Assembly: GCA_036513895.1 (NCBI GenBank)
Contig: DATBYF010000055.1
Location: 1 to 64,000 of the forward strand
Source of the DNA: Palsa-147 sp036513895
Lineage (GTDB): Bacteria > Acidobacteriota > Terriglobia > Acidiferrales > UBA7541
Length of the DNA stretch: 64,000 nt
Direction: 5' to 3'
Shown here: positions 55,059 to 63,444 of the stretch, piece after piece
Layout of the letters: the number at the start of each line of letters is the position of its first letter
How positions within the stretch are numbered: the stretch's first letter is position 1
Translations under genes and position numbers: made by a program
Notes under the pieces: model-generated
Told to the model about the DNA's origin: nothing
What the model saw: the letters and a program-made list of their open reading frames with translations, nothing else
The model's database searches: none

Positions 55059-56057
55059 ATGCGCAAACGTACCTTAGTCAGATTCCTCGCACTTCTGCTC
55101 TCGTTCAGCGCTCGCGTCGCATTTGCGCAGGATAAAGATACCGGCCAAGCATTTCACGTTCGGTGCCTCGCCGGCCTGCCGAATATCAAACACAACGCCC
55201 ATGGGCTCCTATCAATTCAGGACGCCACGCTGCACTTTGACGCCGGAAAGCATCGCGCTGACGTGCCTATCTCTTCGATAGCAGATGTTTTTACCGGTTC
55301 GGAAACCACGGATGCTGGTGGAATGCTGGGCCAAGCTGCCAAGGGAGCCGCCGCAGCCGCACCGTATGATAGCGGAGCCGCCCTCACTTTGCTCCTGCGC
55401 GAAAAAGTTGACGTGTTGACGGTAACCTTTCGCGATTCCAATGGCGGCCTGCACGCCGCAATCTTCGCCTTACCGAAAGGCGGCGCCCAGCAGGTTCGCG
55501 CAGATCTCACCGCGCAAAATACCCACACCGCGACCTCTGCTAACCCTGACACGCGCTCGCCCGCCGCCTCAAGAAGGTCCGTGGTTGATCCGAAGGCCAC
55601 TGCCGGCCCGGACCAATCAGCCGACCACTCTAAGCCGGCGATTCTCATTGAACCGGTCATCGCCGTGGGCGTAGCGATCCCTGCCGCATTTCGCATGGCC
55701 ACCTATGAAGATCTGATTGACCGAATCCAGCGCAGTGGTCTTTTCGGCGAGGTTTACCGCAGCGGCGATCGCTCTGCCGCAAACAGCCCTAATCTCCTGA
55801 CCCTGCGCACAGAAGTTGACGAATTCAAGGAAGGCAGCCAGACGGTTCGGGAGCTCACTTACGTTCTTGGCAATACGAAAATCGCGCTGCATGTCAGGCT
55901 AACGCGTCCGGACGACACTGACGTCCTGAACCAGAAGATTGCAGGCAAAGTTCTTTTTTTCGGCGAAAATCTCGGTGTCACTCATGACGTCGCGAAACGT
56001 ACCGTGAAGGTACTGCGCAAGAATCCTGAAATTCTTCGCAGCACTTCGCCGACGTGA
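55059..56057 (+). CDS. Secreted protein of unknown function
   Basis: 332 residues from ATG 55059, which begins the signal peptide MRKRTLVRFLALLLSFSARV (AFAQ cleavage); the frame is open from 54951 without a site. Mature part: a beta-rich domain (about 25-155) containing IKHNAHGLLSIQDATLHF and a Gly/Ala-rich helix; a Pro/Ser/Thr-rich linker (about 160-205); and a C-terminal domain (about 210-332) ending KVLRKNPEIL that weakly recalls DUF4410-type lipoprotein domains. I do not recognise a function. It is followed by a HupE-like gene on the same strand. Confidence 0.65.
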   Translation: MRKRTLVRFLALLLSFSARVAFAQDKDTGQAFHVRCLAGLPNIKHNAHGLLSIQDATLHFDAGKHRADVPISSIADVFTGSETTDAGGMLGQAAKGAAAAAPYDSGAALTLLLREKVDVLTVTFRDSNGGLHAAIFALPKGGAQQVRADLTAQNTHTATSANPDTRSPAASRRSVVDPKATAGPDQSADHSKPAILIEPVIAVGVAIPAAFRMATYEDLIDRIQRSGLFGEVYRSGDRSAANSPNLLTLRTEVDEFKEGSQTVRELTYVLGNTKIALHVRLTRPDDTDVLNQKIAGKVLFFGENLGVTHDVAKRTVKVLRKNPEILRSTSPT

Positions 56058-56127
56058 GTCCCCGTTCCCTTTTTCCGCACGGCCGAAGACGGCCACTCTC
56101 TTACAATGAGCTATCACAACGCTCGGA

Positions 56128-57249
56128 ATGTGTGATATGTCCGAACACAGTGAGGACTATAACCCACAGAGGACAAAAAGATTGGATCCAAACAAGAAAG
56201 CCACCTTCGGTTGGCTTGCCGTCGCCATCATGTTGTGTTTCGCCTCTCCAAGATCAGCTCGCGCCCATGATGTGCCGCGAAGTGAATCGCGTATCGAGGT
56301 TCACGGCCACGAAGTCCGCGTCGAATTCAGGCTAGACCTTCTTGAGCTGGGTTACGTCGACACCAAGGGAACGGGATTTATATCCACGGACGAGCTGGAT
56401 AATTCGATCAGCCGAGTCTATGGGGACTTCAGGAAGTATTTTATCGTCGGAGCTCCCGACCCTCCCGTTCAGGTAACTCTCGAACGGTACAGAGTGGTTG
56501 AGGATCATGTGGTTGAATTGGAATTGGCGTACGAATTCTCGCATGACGTCACGGAGCTGACGCTGACTTCCACGCTCCATCAGATTACACGACCGATTCA
56601 CCAGGATCTCGCCAATGTGAATATGAACGGGACGCTCGAGGAAGCAGTGCTGAATGCCTCGAATCCGACTGTGACGTTTAACTCGGGCGAACCAAACGCC
56701 CTTCGAACGTTCGGTAGCTTTCTGCGCCTCGGGATCATGCACATCTTCGCCGGATACGATCATCTGGCATTTCTCGTCGGTCTGCTGATTGTCACAACCA
56801 ATCTTAAATCGCTAATCAAGATCATCACCGCGTTTACAGTGGCGCACAGTATCACCCTGGCGCTCGCCACTCTCGATATCGTTGAGCTCCCGACGCGGCT
56901 CACCGAGAGCGTGATTGCACTCAGCATTGCCTACGTAGCGGTCGAGAACTTACTGGGAATGCGCGCGATCGCGCGTTACCGCATCGCCTTTCTTTTCGGT
57001 CTAGTGCATGGGTTCGGCTTTTCGAGTGTTTTGCGGGAGATGGGACTCTCCCGGAGCCACCTGGCGCTCTCGCTATTTTCGTTTAATCTTGGAGTGGAAA
57101 TTGGACAGCTCGCCTTCGTCCTCGTTCTGTTTCCTTTGATCATCTATATGACCTCTTCCAGCTTGCAGCGGCGGTTTCAAGTAAGCGTTTCTCTGATCGT
57201 GTTGTGCCTCGCAACGTTTTGGTTCGTTCAACGCGCGTTTCTCGCCTAG
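56128..57249 (+). CDS. HupE/UreJ-family membrane protein with secreted N-terminal domain
   Basis: 373 residues. After a signal peptide (LAVAIMLCFASPRSARA, HDVPR) a periplasmic domain (about 50-185) contains an EF-hand-like loop (DTKGTGFISTDE). The C-terminal 190 residues form about seven membrane helices with HIFAGYDHLAFLVGLLI, FTVAHSITLALATL and FGLVHGFGFSSVLREMGL, the HupE/UreJ_2 signature with conserved His. Family members transport Ni or Co for urease and hydrogenase, but this subgroup's substrate is unproven. It overlaps the start of the CapA-like gene. ATG 56128 or 56137 (MSEH) are both possible. Confidence 0.85.
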   Translation: MCDMSEHSEDYNPQRTKRLDPNKKATFGWLAVAIMLCFASPRSARAHDVPRSESRIEVHGHEVRVEFRLDLLELGYVDTKGTGFISTDELDNSISRVYGDFRKYFIVGAPDPPVQVTLERYRVVEDHVVELELAYEFSHDVTELTLTSTLHQITRPIHQDLANVNMNGTLEEAVLNASNPTVTFNSGEPNALRTFGSFLRLGIMHIFAGYDHLAFLVGLLIVTTNLKSLIKIITAFTVAHSITLALATLDIVELPTRLTESVIALSIAYVAVENLLGMRAIARYRIAFLFGLVHGFGFSSVLREMGLSRSHLALSLFSFNLGVEIGQLAFVLVLFPLIIYMTSSSLQRRFQVSVSLIVLCLATFWFVQRAFLA

Positions 57250-58649
57250 TTAAGGAGAGGGCCATCCGCAAAAGAATTGCTCTACTGGCGGCTTGCGTTC
57301 TTTTAATCGCGGTACTCCTGTGGCGAATGGGAGGCTCGGATCGGCCAAAATCTTTCGTGCAGGTTCGAGGGTCCGGAGAAAATTTGGTGATCGCGGCCAC
57401 CGGTGACTGGCTCACGCAGGCGCGACTTCCCTCCGGCACGACAGACCGGGGTTTTGAGGGTGTCGTTGATGCTGTAAGAGGCGCCAGCATTGGGTTGACG
57501 ACCCTCGAAGAAAATTTGCTCGATGAGAAGAATATTCCGCAGGCCGAAGCGCCGGGCACGATCCGCTGGCCGTATGGATCCAAGCGTCAGGCCGAAGATC
57601 TGAGACGCGTCGGCATAACCGTGGTCTCCCTCGCGAACAATCATGCTACCGATTACGGAATTGAAGGCATGAAACAGACTCAGGAGATACTCGACGCACA
57701 AGGTTTGCATCACATCGGATCCGGAACTGATTTAGCCATGGCCGAAGCGCCAGTCAATCTGGGTGCCGCACCGCGCCGCGTCCCGGTGCTTGCCATCACA
57801 ACTTCCGCTTCTCCGGAAGCGCGTGCCACACGCTCGCGTGGCGAGATTTTAGGCCGGGCCGGCGTAAACGCGCTCAGATACTCGCCGGACGTGACCCTCG
57901 ATCCAGAAACGTTTGCGACTCTGCAACGCTCTCCGATCGCCACAAAATCGACCCAACGTGACCAGCTGATTCTGTCTGGAACGATTATCAAGAAAGGGCC
58001 AAAAACCTCCGTGCAGTTGGTACCGAACGAGCAGGACGTGCACGACATTCTCGATCAGGTGAGACTTGCACGCACCCAATCCGACGTCGTAGTCGTCATG
58101 CTTCATAGTCACGAGCCAAGTAACCAGAGCGACGTTCCCGCTGAGTTCGTCCAATCGTTTGCTCACGCGATGATCGATGCCGGAGCGAGCCTCGTAGTGG
58201 GAAGCGGTCCGCACCAACTTCGCGGAATCGAGGTATACAAGTCGGGCGCGATCTTCTATAGCCTGGGCAATTTCGCGTTTGATTACGCCGCGGTCGATGC
58301 GCGCTCCGCCGATGTTTACGAGGCGGGAATGGATTTATTTCAATTGGCGATGGGCGCTGTAGGTAGCATGGGAAGCTTCAGAGTCCCGCAAACTGACGAA
58401 CCGATTTGGTGGCAGAGTGTGATGGCGGTTACAACTTTCGAGCGAGGCGCCCTCAAGTCAATTCGGCTTCAGCCGATTGATTTGGGAGTCGATCTGCCGA
58501 TCGCCCGGCGTGGAATTCCCCGAATCGCCTCGCCTGAACACGCGGACGAAATTCTGCAGACCATTGCTAGGCTGTCGCAGAGTGTTGGGACAGAAATTTC
58601 CGCAAAAGACGGATCAGCCGACGTGCGCTTGAATAAACAGGCTCCGTGA
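57204..58649 (+). CDS. CapA-family metallophosphoesterase, copy 1
   Basis: Up to 481 residues. The catalytic core shows GDWLTQ, TTLEENL, VVSLANNHATDYGIEGMKQT, VVVMLHSHEP, GASLVVGSGPHQLRGIEVYKSG and IFYSLGNFAFDY, the CapA/PGA_cap pattern. A membrane anchor lies near residues 25-42. CapA proteins act on poly-gamma-glutamate or cell-envelope polymers. Start unclear: GTG 57204 and TTG 57216 lie inside the HupE gene without a clear site, whereas a strong AAGGAGAGG lies at 57252-57260, before an ATC at 57264, giving a possible non-standard start just before the helix. The span given is the longest frame. Confidence 0.85.
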   Translation: MPRNVLVRSTRVSRLVKERAIRKRIALLAACVLLIAVLLWRMGGSDRPKSFVQVRGSGENLVIAATGDWLTQARLPSGTTDRGFEGVVDAVRGASIGLTTLEENLLDEKNIPQAEAPGTIRWPYGSKRQAEDLRRVGITVVSLANNHATDYGIEGMKQTQEILDAQGLHHIGSGTDLAMAEAPVNLGAAPRRVPVLAITTSASPEARATRSRGEILGRAGVNALRYSPDVTLDPETFATLQRSPIATKSTQRDQLILSGTIIKKGPKTSVQLVPNEQDVHDILDQVRLARTQSDVVVVMLHSHEPSNQSDVPAEFVQSFAHAMIDAGASLVVGSGPHQLRGIEVYKSGAIFYSLGNFAFDYAAVDARSADVYEAGMDLFQLAMGAVGSMGSFRVPQTDEPIWWQSVMAVTTFERGALKSIRLQPIDLGVDLPIARRGIPRIASPEHADEILQTIARLSQSVGTEISAKDGSADVRLNKQAP

Positions 58650-59035
58650 GCCGATCTCGAGCCCTCGCATCAGGATGTCTGTGCATGTCATATACGAAGA
58701 ATTCCGCCAGGAGGGCCATTCGTAGAAGCGTCGCAGTTTTCCTGCGTTTCCAACGCTGGCCATCGTCGGACTGTCATTGGGCGCCACCGCTCGCGCTGGT
58801 GATTTCTTATTACAATGAATTATGTTGACACGCAATTTTTGCAATGCTAGGCTGCGCCTCCGTAATTCGGAATGCTGGAGTTTCGGGTCCTATCGCACCA
58901 GTTCACTCCCGAACGTCATTGGCAACGCAGCGGGTCGAGGCTCAGAATTCCGATTGTGAATTATTGTCAGTGCGGGTGGAAAGTCACGGCAGAGCTTTGG
59001 CTTGGGACCTCAAGAGAGCGCATAGAGGGCGGAAA
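58650..59035. other. Intergenic region with promoter
   Basis: 386 bases between the two capA-like genes, without a convincing gene. It contains the promoter described at 58825-58853 and a leader of about 175 bases before the second gene's ATG. The frame is open through part of this leader (58844 onward), but it lacks a ribosome site and signal-like start, so the upstream extension is not used. Confidence 0.5.
58825..58853 (+). promoter_or_regulatory. Sigma-70-like promoter for CapA copy 2
   Basis: TTGACA (58825-58830), 17-base spacer, TAGGCT (58848-58853). The -35 box is consensus; the -10 keeps TA and the last T. It is the clearest sigma-70 pair in this part of the window, about 180 bases before ATG 59036, which implies independent transcription of the second CapA gene. 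Confidence 0.55.
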
Positions 59036-60529
59036 ATGAAAACGAATAGTTCGCGAACTTTGGTCCGGTGTTTCGTCGCGGCTGGTCTGGTTGGAGTCTG
59101 CTTGGGCCTCGCTTTCTTCCTCCTGCGCGGGGCCGTGGTTGCCGCGCAAGATCAAGGCCGGGATCCTTTGGCCACGAACGTTCCGGACGGATTTACCGTC
59201 GCGGCCGTCGGCGACATTATCGAGGCCCACCCTGCAACGCCAAATCCGGAAAATAAGCCCATCGCTGCGATATTTCATTCTGCAGACGTCGCTGTCGGAA
59301 ATTACGAGGGCGCCATTGTGGATTACCGGCAATATAAGGTTCCGCAAAATATTATCAGCCACTATTGGGCGCTCAATGGAGAGCCAGGAGTGGCAAAAGA
59401 TCTAAAGGCGATGGGGCTCGACATGGTGGGACGCGCTAACAACCACCAGAGCGATTGGGGTATCGATGGCGCGCGCGAGACTGACCGTTGGCTGGATGAA
59501 GCGGGCATTGTTCACGCCGGCGACGGAGAGACGCGGGATCTGGCTCGCGAGGCGCAATATTACGATACGCCAAAAGGCCGCGTAGGATTGATTTCGATCA
59601 ACTCGTCGACTTCGGATCCACAGCAAATTCCAATTAACGCAAATGGAAAGATGCCGCCGCGACCAGGAGCCAATCCTCTCCGTTTGATTCGCTACACCAT
59701 CGTTACTACGGATCAAATGGAAGCTCTGCGTAAGATCCGCGATGCTTATCCGAGGAGCAGCCAATCCGGGAATAATCGAAACGTCGCGGCGGACAGCCTT
59801 TCAGCGCCGGTCTACGAATTTATGAATACATTGGGGCCTGATGAACTTTATCTCTTCGGAACGTGGTACCGAATCGGGGACAAGCCCGGATTCAGCTACA
59901 AGATGAATCCTCTCGATGAACGCGAGATTTTGCAGAGCGTTCGAAGCGCAAAACAGAATTGCGATTTTTTGATTGTGATGATCCACGCGCACCAAGAGCC
60001 CGGAGCGGACTTCATCACTCAAATTTCACATGAGGCCATTGATGCAGGCGCGGATGAATGGGTAGGAACGGGGCCGCACCATATGCTGGGGATTGAGCTT
60101 TACAAAAATAGGCCAATATTCCACAGCTTGGGTGACCTGTTTTTTGAAATTAACCTCGCAACCCAACCGTCTTCGCAGGAAGAGCGTGAATCCTACGGGC
60201 CGGAAATCGCGGAAATGGACGACGCCAGTTTTTCCGCTAACTTTTGGGATCACATGACTCGCGAACCCATCTATGCTAGCGCGATCGTCGTTTCTCGATT
60301 CGATCACAACCAATTGTCGGAGCTTCGAATCTATCCGATTGATCTGGGATGGGAACGGCGCCGCGCCGATCGTGGATCCCCGAGAATCCCGTCACCTGAA
60401 CTGGCCCAAAAGTTCCTTCAAGAGCAGCAAAAGGATTCCGAGGCATACGGCACGAAAGTCTCGATCGAAGGCAATGTTGGCGTGATTAAATTGGCGCCAA
60501 TGGCGAACAACGGCAGCGAGAAGCACTGA
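59036..60529 (+). CDS. CapA-family metallophosphoesterase, copy 2
   Basis: 497 residues from ATG 59036 with AGAGGGCGG upstream. Signal or anchor helix (CFVAAGLVGVCLGLAFFLLRGAV), then CapA core: VAAVGDIIEAHPATP, DVAVGNYEGAIVD, MVGRANNHQSDWGIDGARET, LIVMIHAHQEPG, GADEWVGTGPHHMLGIELYKNRPIFHSLGDLFFE. It differs from copy 1 in carrying a long insertion (about 260-310) before the HAHQ motif. Both are diverged paralogues rather than recent duplicates. Extracytoplasmic hydrolysis of an envelope polymer is inferred. Confidence 0.88.
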   Translation: MKTNSSRTLVRCFVAAGLVGVCLGLAFFLLRGAVVAAQDQGRDPLATNVPDGFTVAAVGDIIEAHPATPNPENKPIAAIFHSADVAVGNYEGAIVDYRQYKVPQNIISHYWALNGEPGVAKDLKAMGLDMVGRANNHQSDWGIDGARETDRWLDEAGIVHAGDGETRDLAREAQYYDTPKGRVGLISINSSTSDPQQIPINANGKMPPRPGANPLRLIRYTIVTTDQMEALRKIRDAYPRSSQSGNNRNVAADSLSAPVYEFMNTLGPDELYLFGTWYRIGDKPGFSYKMNPLDEREILQSVRSAKQNCDFLIVMIHAHQEPGADFITQISHEAIDAGADEWVGTGPHHMLGIELYKNRPIFHSLGDLFFEINLATQPSSQEERESYGPEIAEMDDASFSANFWDHMTREPIYASAIVVSRFDHNQLSELRIYPIDLGWERRRADRGSPRIPSPELAQKFLQEQQKDSEAYGTKVSIEGNVGVIKLAPMANNGSEKH

Positions 60530-60573
60530 TGAAAGTCGCGTCGTAGTTCGCCTGGGTAGACACACCACTCTCG

Positions 60574-62532
60574 ATGAGCGAAATCGGCGATGAACTTGCA
60601 ATGATTAGCGCCAGCTCGCTTCGCATTCCCAATGCGAAGCGAGCGGCGAAAACAAATATTGGCAGCACCGCGGCATTCGACGAAATGCTGCGTCTTTCCC
60701 AACAAGATCCCGACCGCTTTTGGGCTCGTGCCGCCTTAGAACTCGATTGGATAAAGCCATGGCACACCATCCGTAAAGGCGACCTTCCGCATTTCGAGTA
60801 TTTCTGCGGCGGCATTGGGAATCCGTGCGCGAATATGCTCGACCGCCATTTGAAAAACGGCGCGGACAACAAAGTCGCGCTGATCTGGGAGAGCGAGAGT
60901 TTCGAAACAAAGTTCTATACCTACCGGATGCTGTACCACGAAGTGAATCGCTTCAGTAACGTGCTCATCGGTCTGGGCCTGAAAAAGGGCGATCCCGTCG
61001 CGATCTTCCTGCCAAATCTTCCGGAGACAGTCATCGCGGTCCTCGCTTGTTTCCGCCTAGGGATCGTCTTCAACACGATTTTTTCGGGATTTTCGCCGGA
61101 GTCGTTGAAGAACCGTGTTGAAGGATTTGAGCCGAAGGTGATCATCACTGCCGATGCCGTCCGCAGGCGGGGCAAGTTAATTACGCTCAAGAACAAAGTT
61201 GACGAAGCAATACAATCGGTTTCAAGCGTGCAAGCGGTGGTGGTCGTAAAGCGAACTGGCGCTGCGGCGAACATGAAAGCCGGTCGAGATCATTGGTGGG
61301 ACGATTTGATGCTGAAAGCCAGCCCCGAGTGCGCTCCGGAGCCGCTCGAAGCCAATGAGCCCGCTATCGTTTTCTACACGAGTGGCACCACCGGCAAACC
61401 GAAAGGCGTCATTCACTCCGGCATGGGTTTTCTCGTCAACTGCTACATCTACGCGAAGTACCAGTTGGACCATCATCCGAACGACGTGCTGTGGTGTACG
61501 GCCGATATTGGTTGGTTGACGATGCATATCTGGGGCATCGTCGGCGCATTATCAAACGGAGTTACAACGATTTTCTACGAAGGCGCGTTAGATTGGCCGC
61601 ACCCGAATCACTTCTATAAAGTGGCCAACAAATATCACGTGAACAAGCTTATGACCGCTCCGACGGTGGTACGCGGACTAATGCGCCATGGCGATTCACT
61701 CGGCGAAGCCAACGATTTGCCCGACCTCGACACGATCTGCGTTCTCGGCGAGCCGCTTAATCCTGAGGCCTGGCATTGGACCGATGAAAAACTTGGCAAA
61801 GGGCGCGCGTATATCAACAACATGTGGGGACAAACGGAGCTCGGCGGATGCCCGTTGTCCAGTGCTGCCTGGCTGACTCCGATGAAGCCTGGGTCCTGCG
61901 GCACTCCATTTTTTGGCGCGAATTTGGATGTAGTTGACGATGAGGGGCGGTCGCTCGGCGCGAACGTGCCAGGTAACCTTGTCGTCGTTGCACCGTTCCC
62001 GACGCTTGTGCGCGGTCTCTGGAAACAGCCTGAACGTTATGTTCATGAATATTTCGAGCGAATTCCAGGATGCTATTGCACGTACGACGCGGCGGTTAAA
62101 GATAAAGACGGCCACTTTTGGGTGCTAGGCCGCACGGATGATGTAATCAACGTGGCGGGACACCGGCTGAGTACGATGGAAATCGAGAGCGCGATTATGG
62201 AATGCGAAGGCGTCGCGGAAACTGCCGTCATCGGCGTACCAAATGAGATAAAGGGCTCGATACCCGTCGCGTTCGTGATTCTTCGAACAGGGCGCGAGCC
62301 ATCGGTGGAAATGAAGCAGAACGTATGCGCCCGAGTAGAGTCAGCAATCGGCAAGATCGCCGTGCCCGGAGTGATCTACTTCAGCGAGGTCCTACCCAAA
62401 ACATCCAGCGGCAAAATAATGCGCCGCCTCTTGCAGGAGATTGTGACCACTGGCGCGGCACGCGGCGACATCACCGGCCTTGAGGACATCGGAGTTATAG
62501 AAAAGATCCGAAGCGTGGTGAGTGCAAGCTAG
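60574..62532 (+). CDS. Acyl-CoA synthetase (AMP-forming), Acs-like with altered acyl pocket
   Basis: 652 residues, same length and layout as acetyl-CoA synthetase: an ACAS_N-like segment (MLDRHLKNG), P-loop-like VFYTSGTTGKPKGVIHSGMG, DIGWLTMHIWGIVGALSNG, MWGQTELGG, DDVINVAGHRLSTMEIE (hinge and A8) and the acetylatable C-terminal Lys in PKTSSGKIMRR. In Acs the residue before QTE is Trp, which closes the acyl pocket to allow acetate only; here it is Gly419. I infer a longer or branched acyl substrate. It is followed 88 bases later by a crotonase gene, fitting acyl-CoA metabolism. ATG 60574 or ATG 60601; neither has a clear ribosome site. Confidence 0.85.
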   Translation: MSEIGDELAMISASSLRIPNAKRAAKTNIGSTAAFDEMLRLSQQDPDRFWARAALELDWIKPWHTIRKGDLPHFEYFCGGIGNPCANMLDRHLKNGADNKVALIWESESFETKFYTYRMLYHEVNRFSNVLIGLGLKKGDPVAIFLPNLPETVIAVLACFRLGIVFNTIFSGFSPESLKNRVEGFEPKVIITADAVRRRGKLITLKNKVDEAIQSVSSVQAVVVVKRTGAAANMKAGRDHWWDDLMLKASPECAPEPLEANEPAIVFYTSGTTGKPKGVIHSGMGFLVNCYIYAKYQLDHHPNDVLWCTADIGWLTMHIWGIVGALSNGVTTIFYEGALDWPHPNHFYKVANKYHVNKLMTAPTVVRGLMRHGDSLGEANDLPDLDTICVLGEPLNPEAWHWTDEKLGKGRAYINNMWGQTELGGCPLSSAAWLTPMKPGSCGTPFFGANLDVVDDEGRSLGANVPGNLVVVAPFPTLVRGLWKQPERYVHEYFERIPGCYCTYDAAVKDKDGHFWVLGRTDDVINVAGHRLSTMEIESAIMECEGVAETAVIGVPNEIKGSIPVAFVILRTGREPSVEMKQNVCARVESAIGKIAVPGVIYFSEVLPKTSSGKIMRRLLQEIVTTGAARGDITGLEDIGVIEKIRSVVSAS

Positions 62533-62620
62533 GCCAAGCAAGAAAAATTTAAAAGTTGTTACGCCTGGTATCTTCCCTCTTTTTACCGATGCCTCTACTA
62601 TCCTTTGAACGGAGTGCGAC

Positions 62621-63388
62621 ATGAACAAAGGATGGCAATCGCTTCAAGTATCAATCGACGGGCAAGTCGGACGTCTCCTCCTGAATCGGCCCGACGCTCT
62701 GAACGCCTTGAATTACACGCTTGTTCTTGAAATCGAACAGGCCGTTCGCGAGCTAGGAAATCAGGTGAGAGTCATCCTGATAGAAGGAGCAGGCAAGCAC
62801 TTCTGCGCTGGAGCCGATTTGCGTTATGTCGCCGAAACGCAACGGATGCGCGAGTTCATAGAACAAATTAACCGCGCATTCTTTTCCATCGAGGAAGCGC
62901 CAGTTCCGGTAATTGCAGCCATCCAAGGTTATGCGCTGGCAGGAGGTTTCGAACTAATGCAGGCTTGCGACATCGTCATCGTCGCGGATAACGCCGTAAT
63001 TGGAGATCAGCATTCCAACTTTGGGCTCATACCCGGCGGCGGCGGAAGCCAGCGATTGCCGCGGCTCATCGGCCGGCAACGAGCGCTAGCATTACTTCTG
63101 AGTGGCGCACGTCTGTCCGGAAGCGAAGCGGTTGCGTGGGGTTTGGCATATCGGTCAGTGCCTTCGGCCGAGTTACGCGAGCAGAGCGTGGCTCTGGCGC
63201 GAAACCTTGCCGCGAAGAGCCGAGGCGGATTGAAGGCAATGAAATACTTGGTGAATCGGGGAGCGGAAAAACCATTGAACGAGGCGATTGACCTGGAAGT
63301 GGATACGTTTCTGGAGTGGATTAGAAGCCGCGATGCCCAGGAAGGATTGCGCGCCTTTCAGGACCGGCGATCCCCCCGCTTCGAATAA
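62621..63388 (+). CDS. Crotonase-fold enoyl-CoA hydratase/isomerase-like protein
   Basis: 255 residues, ATG 62621 (ACGGAGTGCGAC upstream). Crotonase features: LLLNRPDALNALNYTL, oxyanion-hole segment KHFCAGADLRYV, GYALAGGFELMQACDIVI and FGLIPGGGGSQRLPRLIG. The two catalytic Glu of crotonase are replaced: H131 stands at the first (GDQHSNFG instead of a PEI-type motif) and Leu at the second (ALALLLSG). It may be an isomerase, dehydratase-like or hydrolase member of the superfamily rather than a classic hydratase. It probably works with the neighbouring acyl-CoA synthetase. Confidence 0.85.
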   Translation: MNKGWQSLQVSIDGQVGRLLLNRPDALNALNYTLVLEIEQAVRELGNQVRVILIEGAGKHFCAGADLRYVAETQRMREFIEQINRAFFSIEEAPVPVIAAIQGYALAGGFELMQACDIVIVADNAVIGDQHSNFGLIPGGGGSQRLPRLIGRQRALALLLSGARLSGSEAVAWGLAYRSVPSAELREQSVALARNLAAKSRGGLKAMKYLVNRGAEKPLNEAIDLEVDTFLEWIRSRDAQEGLRAFQDRRSPRFE

Positions 63389-63444
63389 CGCGAACTTTCA
63401 TCAGATTAAGAGCGCCCTTTTCAGTTCGCCAAGCCCCGTCACTT

